Assembly: GCF_014222285.1 (NCBI RefSeq)
Contig: NZ_JACKZS010000010.1
Span: 1-64,000, forward strand
DNA: 64,000 nucleotides
From: Nostoc sp. UCD121
GTDB lineage: Bacteria; Cyanobacteriota; Cyanobacteriia; Cyanobacteriales; Nostocaceae
Direction: 5' to 3'
Below the pieces are notes generated by a model. It was given only the letters and a program-made list of their open reading frames with translations, was not told the DNA's origin and did no database searches. Below are positions 50,142 to 58,545 of this stretch, in pieces; the first letter of the stretch is position 1, and each line of letters begins with the position of its first letter. The position numbers and the translations under genes are program-made.

Positions 50142-51451
50142 ACAAGGTTTCTGATTATTTCAAGTATCGCTGGCGATCTTCTTGGAATTACTCTCTATGG
50201 GCATTGTTAATCTTCCCATTGAGTCCATTGTTGGGGGCTGTGACCATTGGTTTTGTCTCATTAATAACTTGGCTGAAACAATCCCACAAAATTAATCGCC
50301 GCCCCCTCAATTGGGGATTTGCCCTTTTGAGTCTGTTGCTGATCGCAAGTGCTGGATTTGCCGATGACAAAACAGCAGCTTTCCTTGGCTTATTTAATTT
50401 ATTACCATTCTTTTTACTTTTTGTTGCCCATAGCGCTCTAATTCAAACATTTGTCCAATTGCGGCAAATGGCTTGGGTTTTTGCGATTGGTTCCATGCCA
50501 GTGATAATTCTTGGTTTGGGACAGTTATTTTTAGGCTGGAGTTTGAAATTAGAGATTTTGTGGGTTGTGTTGAATTGGACGATCGCACCAGGAGGAAATC
50601 CGCCAGGTCGCATAGCCTCACTTTTCTTGCACGCTAACACCTTTGCCGCTTATCTAACAATAGTTTTCATCCTTAGCTTAGGGTTGTGGCTAGAACAATG
50701 GCGATTGTATCGAGGATTGGGTATTAGGAAGAATTCACTTCCTTTTATCTTCATAACTATTGCGGTGATTACAAATTTCATTACCTTGATTTTCACTAAC
50801 TCACGCAATGGCTGGGCGATCGCTATTTTTGCGTGTTTAGCTTATGCACTTTACCAAGGCTGGCGCATTATTGTGAGTGGTGTCGCTGCGATCGCCTCTA
50901 GCGTTCTTTTGGCAGCTTTTGCTCCCTCCCCAATCGCTCAAATTTTTCGCCGGGTAGTTCCTGCCTTCTTTTGGGCAAGGTTAAATGACGATATGTATCC
51001 AGATCGACCAGTCGCTTTAATGCGAAAAACTCAATGGGAGTTTGCCTGGTCTTTAGCCAAAGAACATCCTTGGACTGGTTGGGGATTACGCAGTTTTAGT
51101 GGACTCTACAAAGCGCAAACGCAGATTCCCTTGGGTCATCCCCATAACTTGTTTTTGATGTTATCTGCTGAAACTGGTTTTCCTAGTACTTTTTTATTTT
51201 GTGGCTTACTTGGTTGGATTTTGATTACAGGTATCCAATTACTACGCAAGCCAAAATATATAAAAACAGAAGATAGATTGATATATTTTAGTTATCTTCT
51301 GGCCTTTGTGGGGTGGGTTCTATTGAATACAGTAGATGTAACCCTCTTCGATTTCCGTTTGAATGTAATTTCATGGTTAATTTTAGCTGCCATTTGTGGA
51401 GTATTACATCGTTATAACGAGCAAGACAGGTTTACATCTGGTTCAAATTAG
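50123..51451 (+). CDS. O-antigen ligase/polymerase-like (Wzy/WaaL) membrane protein
   Basis: 442 residues with about ten hydrophobic spans. The start is ATG 50123 inside the YaaW gene, or possibly TTG 50138 with GGGAG 6 bases before it. The conserved O-antigen ligase block is near TNSRNGWAIAIFACLAYALY, followed by a periplasmic loop with HPWTGWGLRSFSGLYKAQTQ and LGHPHNLFLMLSAETGFPST. Such proteins polymerise or transfer lipid-linked glycans, or glycosylate pili. The conserved Arg and His (PHN) are present. Product unknown; no polysaccharide cluster is adjacent. Confidence 0.85.
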   Translation: MLGASLNKVSDYFKYRWRSSWNYSLWALLIFPLSPLLGAVTIGFVSLITWLKQSHKINRRPLNWGFALLSLLLIASAGFADDKTAAFLGLFNLLPFFLLFVAHSALIQTFVQLRQMAWVFAIGSMPVIILGLGQLFLGWSLKLEILWVVLNWTIAPGGNPPGRIASLFLHANTFAAYLTIVFILSLGLWLEQWRLYRGLGIRKNSLPFIFITIAVITNFITLIFTNSRNGWAIAIFACLAYALYQGWRIIVSGVAAIASSVLLAAFAPSPIAQIFRRVVPAFFWARLNDDMYPDRPVALMRKTQWEFAWSLAKEHPWTGWGLRSFSGLYKAQTQIPLGHPHNLFLMLSAETGFPSTFLFCGLLGWILITGIQLLRKPKYIKTEDRLIYFSYLLAFVGWVLLNTVDVTLFDFRLNVISWLILAAICGVLHRYNEQDRFTSGSN

Positions 51452-51549
51452 TTAGGAAATGATAAACAGCAACTTACAATACCATCAGTTAATTTTCAGT
51501 GTATGCACTGGGGGCATTGAGAGTTTGAAGTTAATAAGATTACTATATT

Positions 51550-51668
51550 CACGTCTGTGAGTGTGACTAATACCTAATTAGTCACTGTTGCTGATTGTTG
51601 GGAAGGTGTAGGGACAACCCTTTGGGTTTTTCCTGCATGACGGGCATCTCTTGTAGATGCCCTTTTGT
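51550..51668 (+). ncRNA. Candidate small RNA with two hairpins
   Basis: TACTATATT at 51541-51549 could be a -10. A 9-bp stem GTGACTAAT/ATTAGTCAC (51563-51585) follows. The end is an 8-bp stem GGGCATCT/AGATGCCC (51642-51662) with TTTTG. Between them lies GGGACAACCCTTTGGG, a third small stem. No ORF is present. The preceding gene ends about 100 bases upstream, so the last hairpin could also be that gene's terminator. Confidence 0.35.
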
Positions 51669-51831
51669 ATATTTATAATTATTGATATTCTTTTAGGACT
51701 AGCCCGTTTTAAATATCGTTTTGAGTCTTGAAAAATAAACCAAATGGTAAATGCTTATTCTTTACATTTATTTTTAATTAAGGTTGCGCTCAACACTATT
51801 TAGATGTGATTAATCTGTTTTCAAACCCTAT

Positions 51832-51923
51832 TAGACATCTCCGAAAAAGAATGTAGAAACGTAGCATTGCTAGGTCTCTACAAGGTTTATGGGTAACGCA
51901 TATTTAATTTCTGGAGATGTCTA
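51832..51923 (+). mobile_element. MITE-like element, family A copy 2
   Basis: 92 bases with perfect 11-bp terminal inverted repeats TAGACATCTCC / GGAGATGTCTA. The interior is the reverse complement of the element at 11516-11607. ATT flanks the 10-bp ends on both sides and could be a target duplication. No ORF. Confidence 0.75.
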
Positions 51924-52093
51924 TTGCATTACTACCAATGTAAATAAGGTTAATGAGGTTTTTGATGTCTTATAAAAATCAATGACAAATAACTTTCTCT
52001 AACCGAAGCGAATTACGGCAACCCCTATGGTGTAAGCTCTCGGTAAAATGGGTATGTCGGTAACAAAAAAAAGACGCATCCATAACCTACCTT

Positions 52094-52615
52094 ATGCTCA
52101 CAACAGCTAACTTTCTTCAGTACACCCAATGGTCAGGTATAGCTACCTTGGCATTCGCTGTCTTAACAGTTTTGGCTTTTATTCTCAAATGGGGCATCCG
52201 CTTTCGGCTGGTGGGTACGACTGGCTTTATGCTGGTAGTGACAGGTGGTTTATTTGCACTGTCGATAGTCCCGTTGAGTCGGGCTGTGATTCCAGGAGCG
52301 ACGAAGTACACTCTAGTTTATGACAATGGCTCAAACCAAGCGGTGATTGCTACATCACCCCAAATTACACCTACCCAATTAGAAGCAACTTTACGTCAAG
52401 CAGCTAGTAATTTATTTTCTTCTGGTCGTTCAGGTACACGGGAAGACGACAAGTTGACAGTTCGCGCCCGCACCATTATTCACCCGGAACCAGGGGTTTC
52501 TGTACCAGTGTACTTGGGTAAGGCCAAGCGATCGCTCGTTTCTCATCAAAATTCCCCAGTGGCTGTGGAAATTTACACAGACAAATTTGCCCAATTGCCA
52601 AAATCTAACGGTTAA
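52094..52615 (+). CDS. ycf51: Ycf51 family protein
   Basis: 173 residues. The N-terminal region FLQYTQWSGIATLAFAVLTV and FILKWGIRFRLVGTTGFMLV with VTGGLFALSIVPLSRAV forms two membrane spans joined by the IKWGIRFRLVG loop typical of Ycf51 (DUF2518). The C-terminal soluble domain contains TLVYDNGSNQAVIATSPQIT, QAASNLFSSGRSG, VRARTIIHPEPGVSVPVYLG. The family is conserved in cyanobacteria and some plastids; function unknown, presumably at the thylakoid or plasma membrane. It is transcribed alone and followed by repeats. Confidence 0.9.
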   Translation: MLTTANFLQYTQWSGIATLAFAVLTVLAFILKWGIRFRLVGTTGFMLVVTGGLFALSIVPLSRAVIPGATKYTLVYDNGSNQAVIATSPQITPTQLEATLRQAASNLFSSGRSGTREDDKLTVRARTIIHPEPGVSVPVYLGKAKRSLVSHQNSPVAVEIYTDKFAQLPKSNG

Positions 52616-53303
52616 GGGAATGGGGAATGGGAAAGAGGCAGAGGGCAGGGGAGCAGGGGACAAGGGGACAAGAGGTGAGAACTTGAAACAAGTCTTTCCC
52701 CAATTCCCAATTCCCAATCCCCAATTCCCAATCCCTAATCCCTAATCCCCAATCCAATGCTTGTTATCAGAATGACATAATTTATTTTGTATTTACCGAT
52801 ACATTAATAGTTATTCTTAGATTAAGATATTCACACTTTCGTGATTGTACTGTGGAAAAAAATCGATCAGCGTGCGGGTAATGGATACTGACAGTTGTGA
52901 TTTGTCAGTTGTTATTTTAATTGCCACTATTGACATTTTTACAATTTTTTGCAGCCAAAAGGAACGGCGTGGGAGTGGACATCGAACTGTAAACCCTTAC
53001 GCACCTATCCATAGCTGAAATGACCATCAAAAGACGATTCAGTTCTCAATCACTTTTCTTGAGAATCTGAGAGTGGTAATGTTAGTTAATCATACGGTTA
53101 TTCAAAACTTTGATAGTTCGGAATTTCAGGCTAATGGACACTACAGATTCAAGCAACGTCGTTAAATGGCTTAACCAGTTAGCGATTAGATCGGTTAAAA
53201 CCTAGTTGAGTCAGATGTAAGTTTGTAGCCATCTGGCAACAAGTATATTTTGTTGCAAGTCTATTAGATTAAGAAATATCAAGTTTTTGGCAAACTAGAT
53301 TAT
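52616..53303. repeat. Intergenic region with an extensive heptamer repeat block
   Basis: 52616-52757 holds G-rich units (GGCAGAGG, GGGGACAA) and then CCCAATT/CCCAATC/CCCTAAT units; the two halves are partly complementary. The remaining bases to 53303 show no ORF or strong hairpin. Confidence 0.75.
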
Positions 53304-54494
53304 ATGTCTAATCAATTTTCTACTCAACCTTCTTTGTCTACTCAAACCTCTAGTTCATTATTTACGCTCACAGTTGCCCCGGCAAAAGTCATCCGTGGTT
53401 CTGGGGTGTTGCAAGCAGCCGCAACAGAGATTGCCTCTTTGGGAAGTCGTCCCTTAATTGTGGCAGGTGAATCAACTCTCGCCATCAGCCGAAAGAATTT
53501 GCAACCAGTTTTAGAAACGCAACAGTTACATCCTGTTCAAGCTTCATACAGTCCAGATTGCTGCGAAGCTAGCCTGAAATCTTTACAGAAGAAGGCAAAA
53601 GAACATAAAGCTGATGTGATTATTGGTGTTGGTGGCGGCAAAGCCTTAGATACAGCGAAATTACTCGCGCAGCAGTTACAGTTGCCAGTGGTGACAATTC
53701 CGACATCAGGGGCTACCTGTGCAGCTTGGAGTGCCTTGTCGAATGTTTATTCGGAAAATGGGGCGTTTCTCTATGATGTAGGACTGTCTCGTTGTCCGGA
53801 TTTACTGATACTCGATTATGACTTGATTAAAACTGCACCACAACGGACGTTAGTAGCTGGAATTGGTGATGCGATCGCTAAGTGGTATGAAGCCTCTGTT
53901 AGCAGTGGGCATTTGCAAGACACTTTAATTATTGCTGCGGTGCAACAAGCAAGAGTTTTGCGAGATATCCTCTTGCAAAAGTCAGCCGCCGCTTTGAACG
54001 AACCAGGTAGTGAAGTTTGGCGAGAAGTTGTAGACGCGACTGTTTTACTCGCTGGGGTAGTTGGAGGACTTGGAGGGGCGCAGTGTCGCACAGTTGCTGC
54101 CCATGCCGTGCATAATGGTTTAACTCATATTTCAGGATATGGCAGTATTCATGGCGAAAAAGTCGCTTTTGGAATTTTGGTGCAACTGCGTTTAGAAGAA
54201 ATGCTACAAGGCAATCAACTAGCAGCATCAGCACGACAACAGTTGTTAAAGTTTTATACAGAAATTGGACTACCCCAAAAATTAAGTGATCTGGGATTGG
54301 GCAATATTACATTAGGGGAGTTGCAAACAGCCGCCGAAATTGCTCTAGTTCCTAATTCTGACATCCATCGACTACCTTTTAAAGTCGCGCCAGAACAATT
54401 GATGGCAGCAATGGTTTCCACCACTGCACCTATAGATAGTAAAGATATAAATCGAGTTTCACCCAAGGGAATCAGTGACGAGGTTGAAGAATGA
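53304..54494 (+). CDS. Iron-containing alcohol dehydrogenase family (glycerol dehydrogenase-like)
   Basis: 396 residues. After a Ser/Thr-rich leader (to about 22), VAPAKVIRGSGVLQAAATEI and VIIGVGGGKALDTAKLLAQQ form the NAD-binding half (GGGK-x-D). PVVTIPTSGATCAAWSALSN follows. The metal ligands are present in the second half: Asp in GIGDAIAKWYEA, His in AAHAVHNGLTHI and His in SIHGEKVAFG. The pattern is that of GldA-type enzymes. It probably interconverts a polyol or alcohol and a ketone or aldehyde with NAD. Its stop overlaps the next gene's start by 4 bases (ATGA), so it is coupled to an aminotransferase. Confidence 0.85.
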   Translation: MSNQFSTQPSLSTQTSSSLFTLTVAPAKVIRGSGVLQAAATEIASLGSRPLIVAGESTLAISRKNLQPVLETQQLHPVQASYSPDCCEASLKSLQKKAKEHKADVIIGVGGGKALDTAKLLAQQLQLPVVTIPTSGATCAAWSALSNVYSENGAFLYDVGLSRCPDLLILDYDLIKTAPQRTLVAGIGDAIAKWYEASVSSGHLQDTLIIAAVQQARVLRDILLQKSAAALNEPGSEVWREVVDATVLLAGVVGGLGGAQCRTVAAHAVHNGLTHISGYGSIHGEKVAFGILVQLRLEEMLQGNQLAASARQQLLKFYTEIGLPQKLSDLGLGNITLGELQTAAEIALVPNSDIHRLPFKVAPEQLMAAMVSTTAPIDSKDINRVSPKGISDEVEE

Positions 54495-55723
54495 GTTTAA
54501 ATTGGATTGTCCCAGCAGAACGCATACAAAAACTACCACCTTATGTATTTGCCCGTTTAGATGAACTAAAAGCGAAAGCACGGGAACAAGGGTTAGATTT
54601 AATTGATTTGGGTATGGGAAACCCCGATGGTGCAACGCCAGCACCAGTTGTAGAAGCGGCGATCGCAGCCTTGAAAGATCCCGCCAATCACGGTTATCCG
54701 CCCTTTGAAGGCACTGCTAGTTTTCGTCGTGCCATCACTAATTGGTATCATCGCCGTTATGGTGTGGTTCTCGATCCCGATAGCGAAGCTTTGCCATTGC
54801 TAGGTTCTAAAGAAGGATTAACCCATTTAGCACTTGCCTACGTTAACCCTGGCGATTTAGTTCTGGTTCCTTCCCCAGCTTATCCCGCCCATTTTCGCGG
54901 CCCTGCGATCGCAGGAGGCAAAATCCACAGTTTGATTCTCAAACCAGAGAATGACTGGTTAATTGATTTAGCTGCCATTCCTGATGAAGTTGCAAGACAA
55001 GCTAAAATTCTCTATTTTAACTATCCCAGCAATCCCACTGCTGCCACCGCACCCCGCGAATTTTTTGAAGAAATCGTCGCCTTCGCCCGTAAATATGAAA
55101 TTTTACTGGTGCATGATTTGTGTTATGCCGAGTTAGCTTTTGATGGTTATCAACCCACTAGCTTACTAGAAATTCCCGGCGCGAAAGATATTGGTGTGGA
55201 ATTTCACACCTTATCTAAAACCTATAATATGGCTGGTTGGCGCGTTGGCTTTGTGGTGGGGAATCGCCATGTAATTCAAGGTTTGCGAACACTGAAAACT
55301 AACTTGGATTACGGTATTTTTTCTGCCTTGCAAAAAGCAGCTGAAACAGCTTTGCAATTGCCAGATGTCTATTTGCACGAGGTACAACAACGCTACCGTA
55401 CCCGCCGTGATTTCCTCATTGATGGGTTAGGAGAGTTGGGTTGGGATATCCCCAGAACTAAGGCGACAATGTATCTTTGGGTGAAGTGTCCCGTTGGTAT
55501 GGGTTCCACAGATTTTGCCTTGAATGTGTTGCAACAAACTGGCGTTGTTCTGACTCCAGGTAATGCCTTTGGGGTTGCAGGTGAGGGTTATGTACGGATC
55601 AGTTTGATTGCAGATTGCGATCGCTTGGGTGAAGCTTTACATCGCTTCAAACAAGCGGGTATCCGCTATCAACCTGAAAGTGTAGTTTCTACATCAGGAG
55701 CGATCGCCGATCTCGTTAGTTGA
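54491..55723 (+). CDS. Class I/II aminotransferase (aspartate/LL-DAP type)
   Basis: 410 residues, complete. Motifs: LIDLGMGNPDGATPAPVVEA, GYPPFEGTASFRRAITNWYH, LGSKEGLTHLALAYVNPGDL, ILYFNYPSNPTAATA, the PLP lysine in FHTLSKTYNMAGWRVGF, and the substrate-binding Arg in GYVRISLIAD. These fit the aspartate-aminotransferase-like group that includes LL-diaminopimelate and alanine aminotransferases. It starts inside the end of the dehydrogenase gene (ATGA overlap), implying translational coupling and a shared pathway. That pairing could convert an alcohol to a ketone and then to an amine, but this is inference. Its end overlaps the end of a broken NB-ARC gene by 8 bases. Confidence 0.88.
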   Translation: MSLNWIVPAERIQKLPPYVFARLDELKAKAREQGLDLIDLGMGNPDGATPAPVVEAAIAALKDPANHGYPPFEGTASFRRAITNWYHRRYGVVLDPDSEALPLLGSKEGLTHLALAYVNPGDLVLVPSPAYPAHFRGPAIAGGKIHSLILKPENDWLIDLAAIPDEVARQAKILYFNYPSNPTAATAPREFFEEIVAFARKYEILLVHDLCYAELAFDGYQPTSLLEIPGAKDIGVEFHTLSKTYNMAGWRVGFVVGNRHVIQGLRTLKTNLDYGIFSALQKAAETALQLPDVYLHEVQQRYRTRRDFLIDGLGELGWDIPRTKATMYLWVKCPVGMGSTDFALNVLQQTGVVLTPGNAFGVAGEGYVRISLIADCDRLGEALHRFKQAGIRYQPESVVSTSGAIADLVS

Positions 55724-56987
55724 TTACAGGAAGAATTTCCTCCGTAAATACCTCTCTCACATATTCCATTACAATAAGTGACTGGGTATAGCCACCAACC
55801 TCTGTCTCAATTAAAGAACGCCTAATCAAGCTTTCTACAGCATCAAACAGTTTGGCTTTAGATATTGTAGGCACAATTTTACTGTGTAAGTAACCAATAG
55901 TAGTCAATTCTTGATTTATTTGTAACCAGTACATTACCTGCTGTTCCAAAGCAGAAAGGCGATGGAATTGCTGATCAAGCAAGCTGCGGATACCACTGAA
56001 TACGAAAGTATTTTGCTTTAGAAAGTTATTGATATCTTTATTGAATAAGTTAATGATGGTATTGGCAGCTACCCGGATTTTTAGGGGGTTATTACTGTAT
56101 AAATTGCATAATTTATATTTATCCTCATCCGTACCCAAGAGGGGATAAGATTGCACTATGAGAAAGGCTGCTTCGAGTGAGCCAAATAATTGGAGGGAGC
56201 TAACCTAACGGTTAGCTCCCTCCAAAAAATTCATTTCTACTGCTTTCTCTCTAGTAGTTAAAATTACACAGATTTTATGCTCTACTTCTGCTATTATCCG
56301 GATTAACTCAGTATATTCTTGATAATCGGAGCGATATTTACCAGTATGACCGACATCTAAGACTGTTTCTAGGTTATCTAAAATAATTAGACATCGGGAA
56401 GTACGCAGATAATAAATGAGTTTGTTGATGTCGGGTTTGGGTTCTTGATGATTGGATACAAAAGATACCAAGTCAGTTATTATCTCATCAAAGGATGGGG
56501 CTTGACGGAGCGATCGCCAAATCACAGAATCAAATTCATCCTGGATCTGTTTAGCTAGCTTGGCAGCTAAAATTGTTTTACCAACCCCACCCCTGCCGAA
56601 TACTGTAAGCAAGCGACACCTATCTTGCAATATCCATGATTCTAACAGTGCCATTTCTTGGGTGCGATCGTAAAACACTGAGACATCAACCGCAGTTCCC
56701 CAGTCTTGGTATTTGTTCCTTTTTAATTCCTGTGTATTGATACTTTTTTTGAGAGAGCTAGGCTCAAAATCAGGAGTGGAAATTTCTCTCCAATCTAGGT
56801 TTAATTTCCGACATATTTCTTCAAAGGTTCCATACAGAACGGGTTTACAATTGAGGAATCTACTAATTGTGTCTATGGATAATCCCGTTTCATAAGCCAA
56901 GGATTTTTGGGTGGGATATCCATTCTCAGACAGTGCAATTTTGACATACTTAATTCTCTGATGATTTACTCTTAATGAGCGTGGCAT
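55716..56987 (-). pseudogene. Broken NB-ARC (STAND/NLR-type) gene with one in-frame stop
   Basis: One reading frame of 424 codons, from MPRSLRVNHQRIKYVKIALS (ATG 56985-56987) to TAA at 55716, interrupted by a single TAG at 56205-56207. The first part has a helix-turn-helix-like head (GYPTQKSLAYETGLSIDTIS), the P-loop FGRGGVGKT, RCLIILDNLE (Walker B) and ICVILTTREK. After the TAG the frame continues through SSLQLFGSLEAAFLIVQSYP, NPLKIRVAANTI and a winged-helix region (LEQQVMYWLQINQEL, RRSLIETEVGGY) ending VMEYVREVFTEEI. Relatives of this type normally go on into WD40 or TPR repeats. Here these are missing, so the gene is truncated as well as interrupted. Confidence 0.85.
56192..56223. repeat. 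Perfect 14-bp palindrome at the nonsense codon
   Basis: GGAGGGAGCTAACC (56192-56205) and GGTTAGCTCCCTCC (56210-56223) with a 4-base spacer TAAC. The minus-strand TAG (56205-56207) lies at the junction of stem and loop. Confidence 0.95.
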
Positions 56988-57246
56988 TAATTTTCTTGTT
57001 ATTTTACTTTGTAAGTATCTAATATAAAAACCTTGAGATTTTATCAAGTTTATGTAAAGTTTTCGCTGCATCGGATTTTTCACTGAATTACAGCACTTCC
57101 TGCTGCTGTGAGGTACAGATACTTGGGATGCTATTAGTAGTCTGTCAAGCTAGTAATGAAAAGTTACTACGAACTTTCTTACCCATCAATTTAAACTTGA
57201 AAGACTATTAACACAGATAAACAATAATTCGAGCAATTAGTGTACC

Positions 57247-57432
57247 TCATAACTTCGGGAAGTGCTGTAAACCTAATTCTGATGTATTAGATGGGGATGT
57301 ATTGGGGACAAACCAAACATCTATCTCACGAACTTCGCTTTTAACATCTTTGCTGGTTTCTACTTTACCTAAAGAGGTTAACAACTCCTCTAGATATTCC
57401 TTGGCAAATTGGTCATGGGGTTGTCGAGTCAT
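57247..57432 (-). pseudogene. Truncated Rpn-like / PD-(D/E)XK family protein
   Basis: 61 codons, beginning MTRQPHDQFAKEYLEELLTS and continuing SEVREIDVWFVP to ELGLQ. This wording is the start of a common cyanobacterial family of about 250-300 residues (Rpn/PD-(D/E)XK-like, often found near mobile DNA). The frame ends soon after ELGL, where the full family would go on, so the gene is truncated to its first fifth. The Asp of EVREIDVWF matches the expected acidic residue of the nuclease fold. Confidence 0.7.
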
Positions 57433-57563
57433 GAGATTATGAATGTCAGCATTGTTAATTTTGCAGTAATTAGTATTTTTTCATATCCGGGAATAATATT
57501 TTAATGAATGCAAAGGTTTAGGGACTTCCGGTAAAAAAACATCCCATCTCTGCATTTGGGTAA

Positions 57564-57583
57564 GGGCGCAAGGCCTTGCACCC
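57564..57583. repeat. Small palindrome of the 'GGGCGCAAGG' type
   Basis: GGGCGCAAGG / CCTTGCACCC, adjoining arms with one mismatch, followed by CCTAC. A frequent Nostoc palindrome by memory. It lies in the gap between the Rpn fragment and the next gene. Confidence 0.7.
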
Positions 57584-57708
57584 CTACTGTGTGGTCTATT
57601 TACCTGAAAGCTGAAAATTATCCTGATTAACAGACATAAGCAGTGTAATTACTAAATACAGAGTGTTCTATAAGTTACAACACTAGTTGATTTGGTATAA
57701 ACAATTTT

Positions 57709-58260
57709 ATGTTGTCTGATTTAGATTTAGTTAGAGAGTTCGTATGCAACTCTATCCAGAAAAAAGATATTTTATTGGCAAATCGTTCCTTAACAGCACA
57801 AACAATTTATAGTACTAACCATCTGGCAACAAAGGCTGAAGGTATAATTGCCACTGCCCAAATAAATACCACACAAACAGAATTCTTGCTTTTGTCTAAT
57901 TCATCCCATTGGGAATTACTGAATCAGGCTTTGCCAGAATATAATTATCTCCTTAAAGGAAACATAGATAGTCGTGGTTTCTATCTCTATCAATACTGCC
58001 AAATCCCTCAAAACTATAGCTTGCAATGTACTAAATCTGTCCTTTTATGGCGAGCTTGGTGGAAATATCGCAAGAATACTTTACAACTAGGAATTCCATC
58101 GGGTCTTTTAATCCAGACAAGAGATTCATGGTATCCAATCCTAGATTTAACCATTAGTAAGGGACTGCTGTATGTAAAAACTTTAGGAAGTGAGATAGAA
58201 ATTCATGCAGATGACCTAGTGATTTGGTTAAGCAAAATTGAAGCAAATTCTCAAAATTAG
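57709..58260 (+). CDS. Conserved hypothetical protein
   Basis: 183 residues. The sequence begins MLSDLDLVREFVCNSIQKKD. It alternates strands and helices (TEFLLLSNSSHWELLNQALP, GNIDSRGFYLYQYCQIPQNY, LLWRAWWKYRKNTLQLGIPS, EIHADDLVIWLSKIEA). It has a single-domain look with many aromatic residues in the middle and no signal peptide or membrane span. Not recognised; I believe similar proteins exist in other Nostoc-type genomes, but cannot name the family. A mobile element has landed 2 bases beyond its stop codon. Confidence 0.65.
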   Translation: MLSDLDLVREFVCNSIQKKDILLANRSLTAQTIYSTNHLATKAEGIIATAQINTTQTEFLLLSNSSHWELLNQALPEYNYLLKGNIDSRGFYLYQYCQIPQNYSLQCTKSVLLWRAWWKYRKNTLQLGIPSGLLIQTRDSWYPILDLTISKGLLYVKTLGSEIEIHADDLVIWLSKIEANSQN

Positions 58261-58265
58261 TTATT

Positions 58266-58506
58266 ACTCCCGGTTCGCTTATTTTTTTTGGAGTTCGAGA
58301 AATTGCCGAAAAACAGAAAATCTAGGTGTAGCAATGGTTTTAGCCATTCCTCTAAATTTACGTTGAACTACCACCCTGCTCTAAAAACTCTATTTTTATG
58401 CGATCGCACAAAGTCGGAATTAGAGTACATTTGTATTATAAGGTAGAACCCCTATTAAATCGTTCAGCTTTTTTCTAACTCAATTTAAAATGGGCGAACC
58501 GGGAGT
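58266..58506. mobile_element. 241-bp MITE-like element with TATT target duplication
   Basis: Perfect 13-bp terminal inverted repeats ACTCCCGGTTCGC (58266-58278) and GCGAACCGGGAGT (58494-58506), flanked on both sides by TATT (58262-58265 and 58507-58510). No ORF inside. It fills most of the 285-base gap between two convergent genes. Confidence 0.85.
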
Positions 58507-58545
58507 TATTAGTCAAAAACTTCACCTCTCCCTACCCCTGATAAA

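Larger units (their letters stand above)
51452..52093. other. Intergenic region with hairpins and a MITE
   Basis: 642 bases without an ORF. It holds a candidate small RNA (51550-51668) and a 92-base MITE-like element (51832-51923). The remaining sequence ahead of the Ycf51 gene is AT-rich. Confidence 0.55.

Noticed and set aside
53816-54234. Two overlapping ORFs antisense to the GldA-like dehydrogenase
   Set aside because: Both lie inside a gene with intact metal and NAD motifs; low-complexity translation.
58266-58506. Possible insertion sequence with transposase
   Set aside because: No reading frame of useful length between the inverted repeats; too short for an autonomous element.
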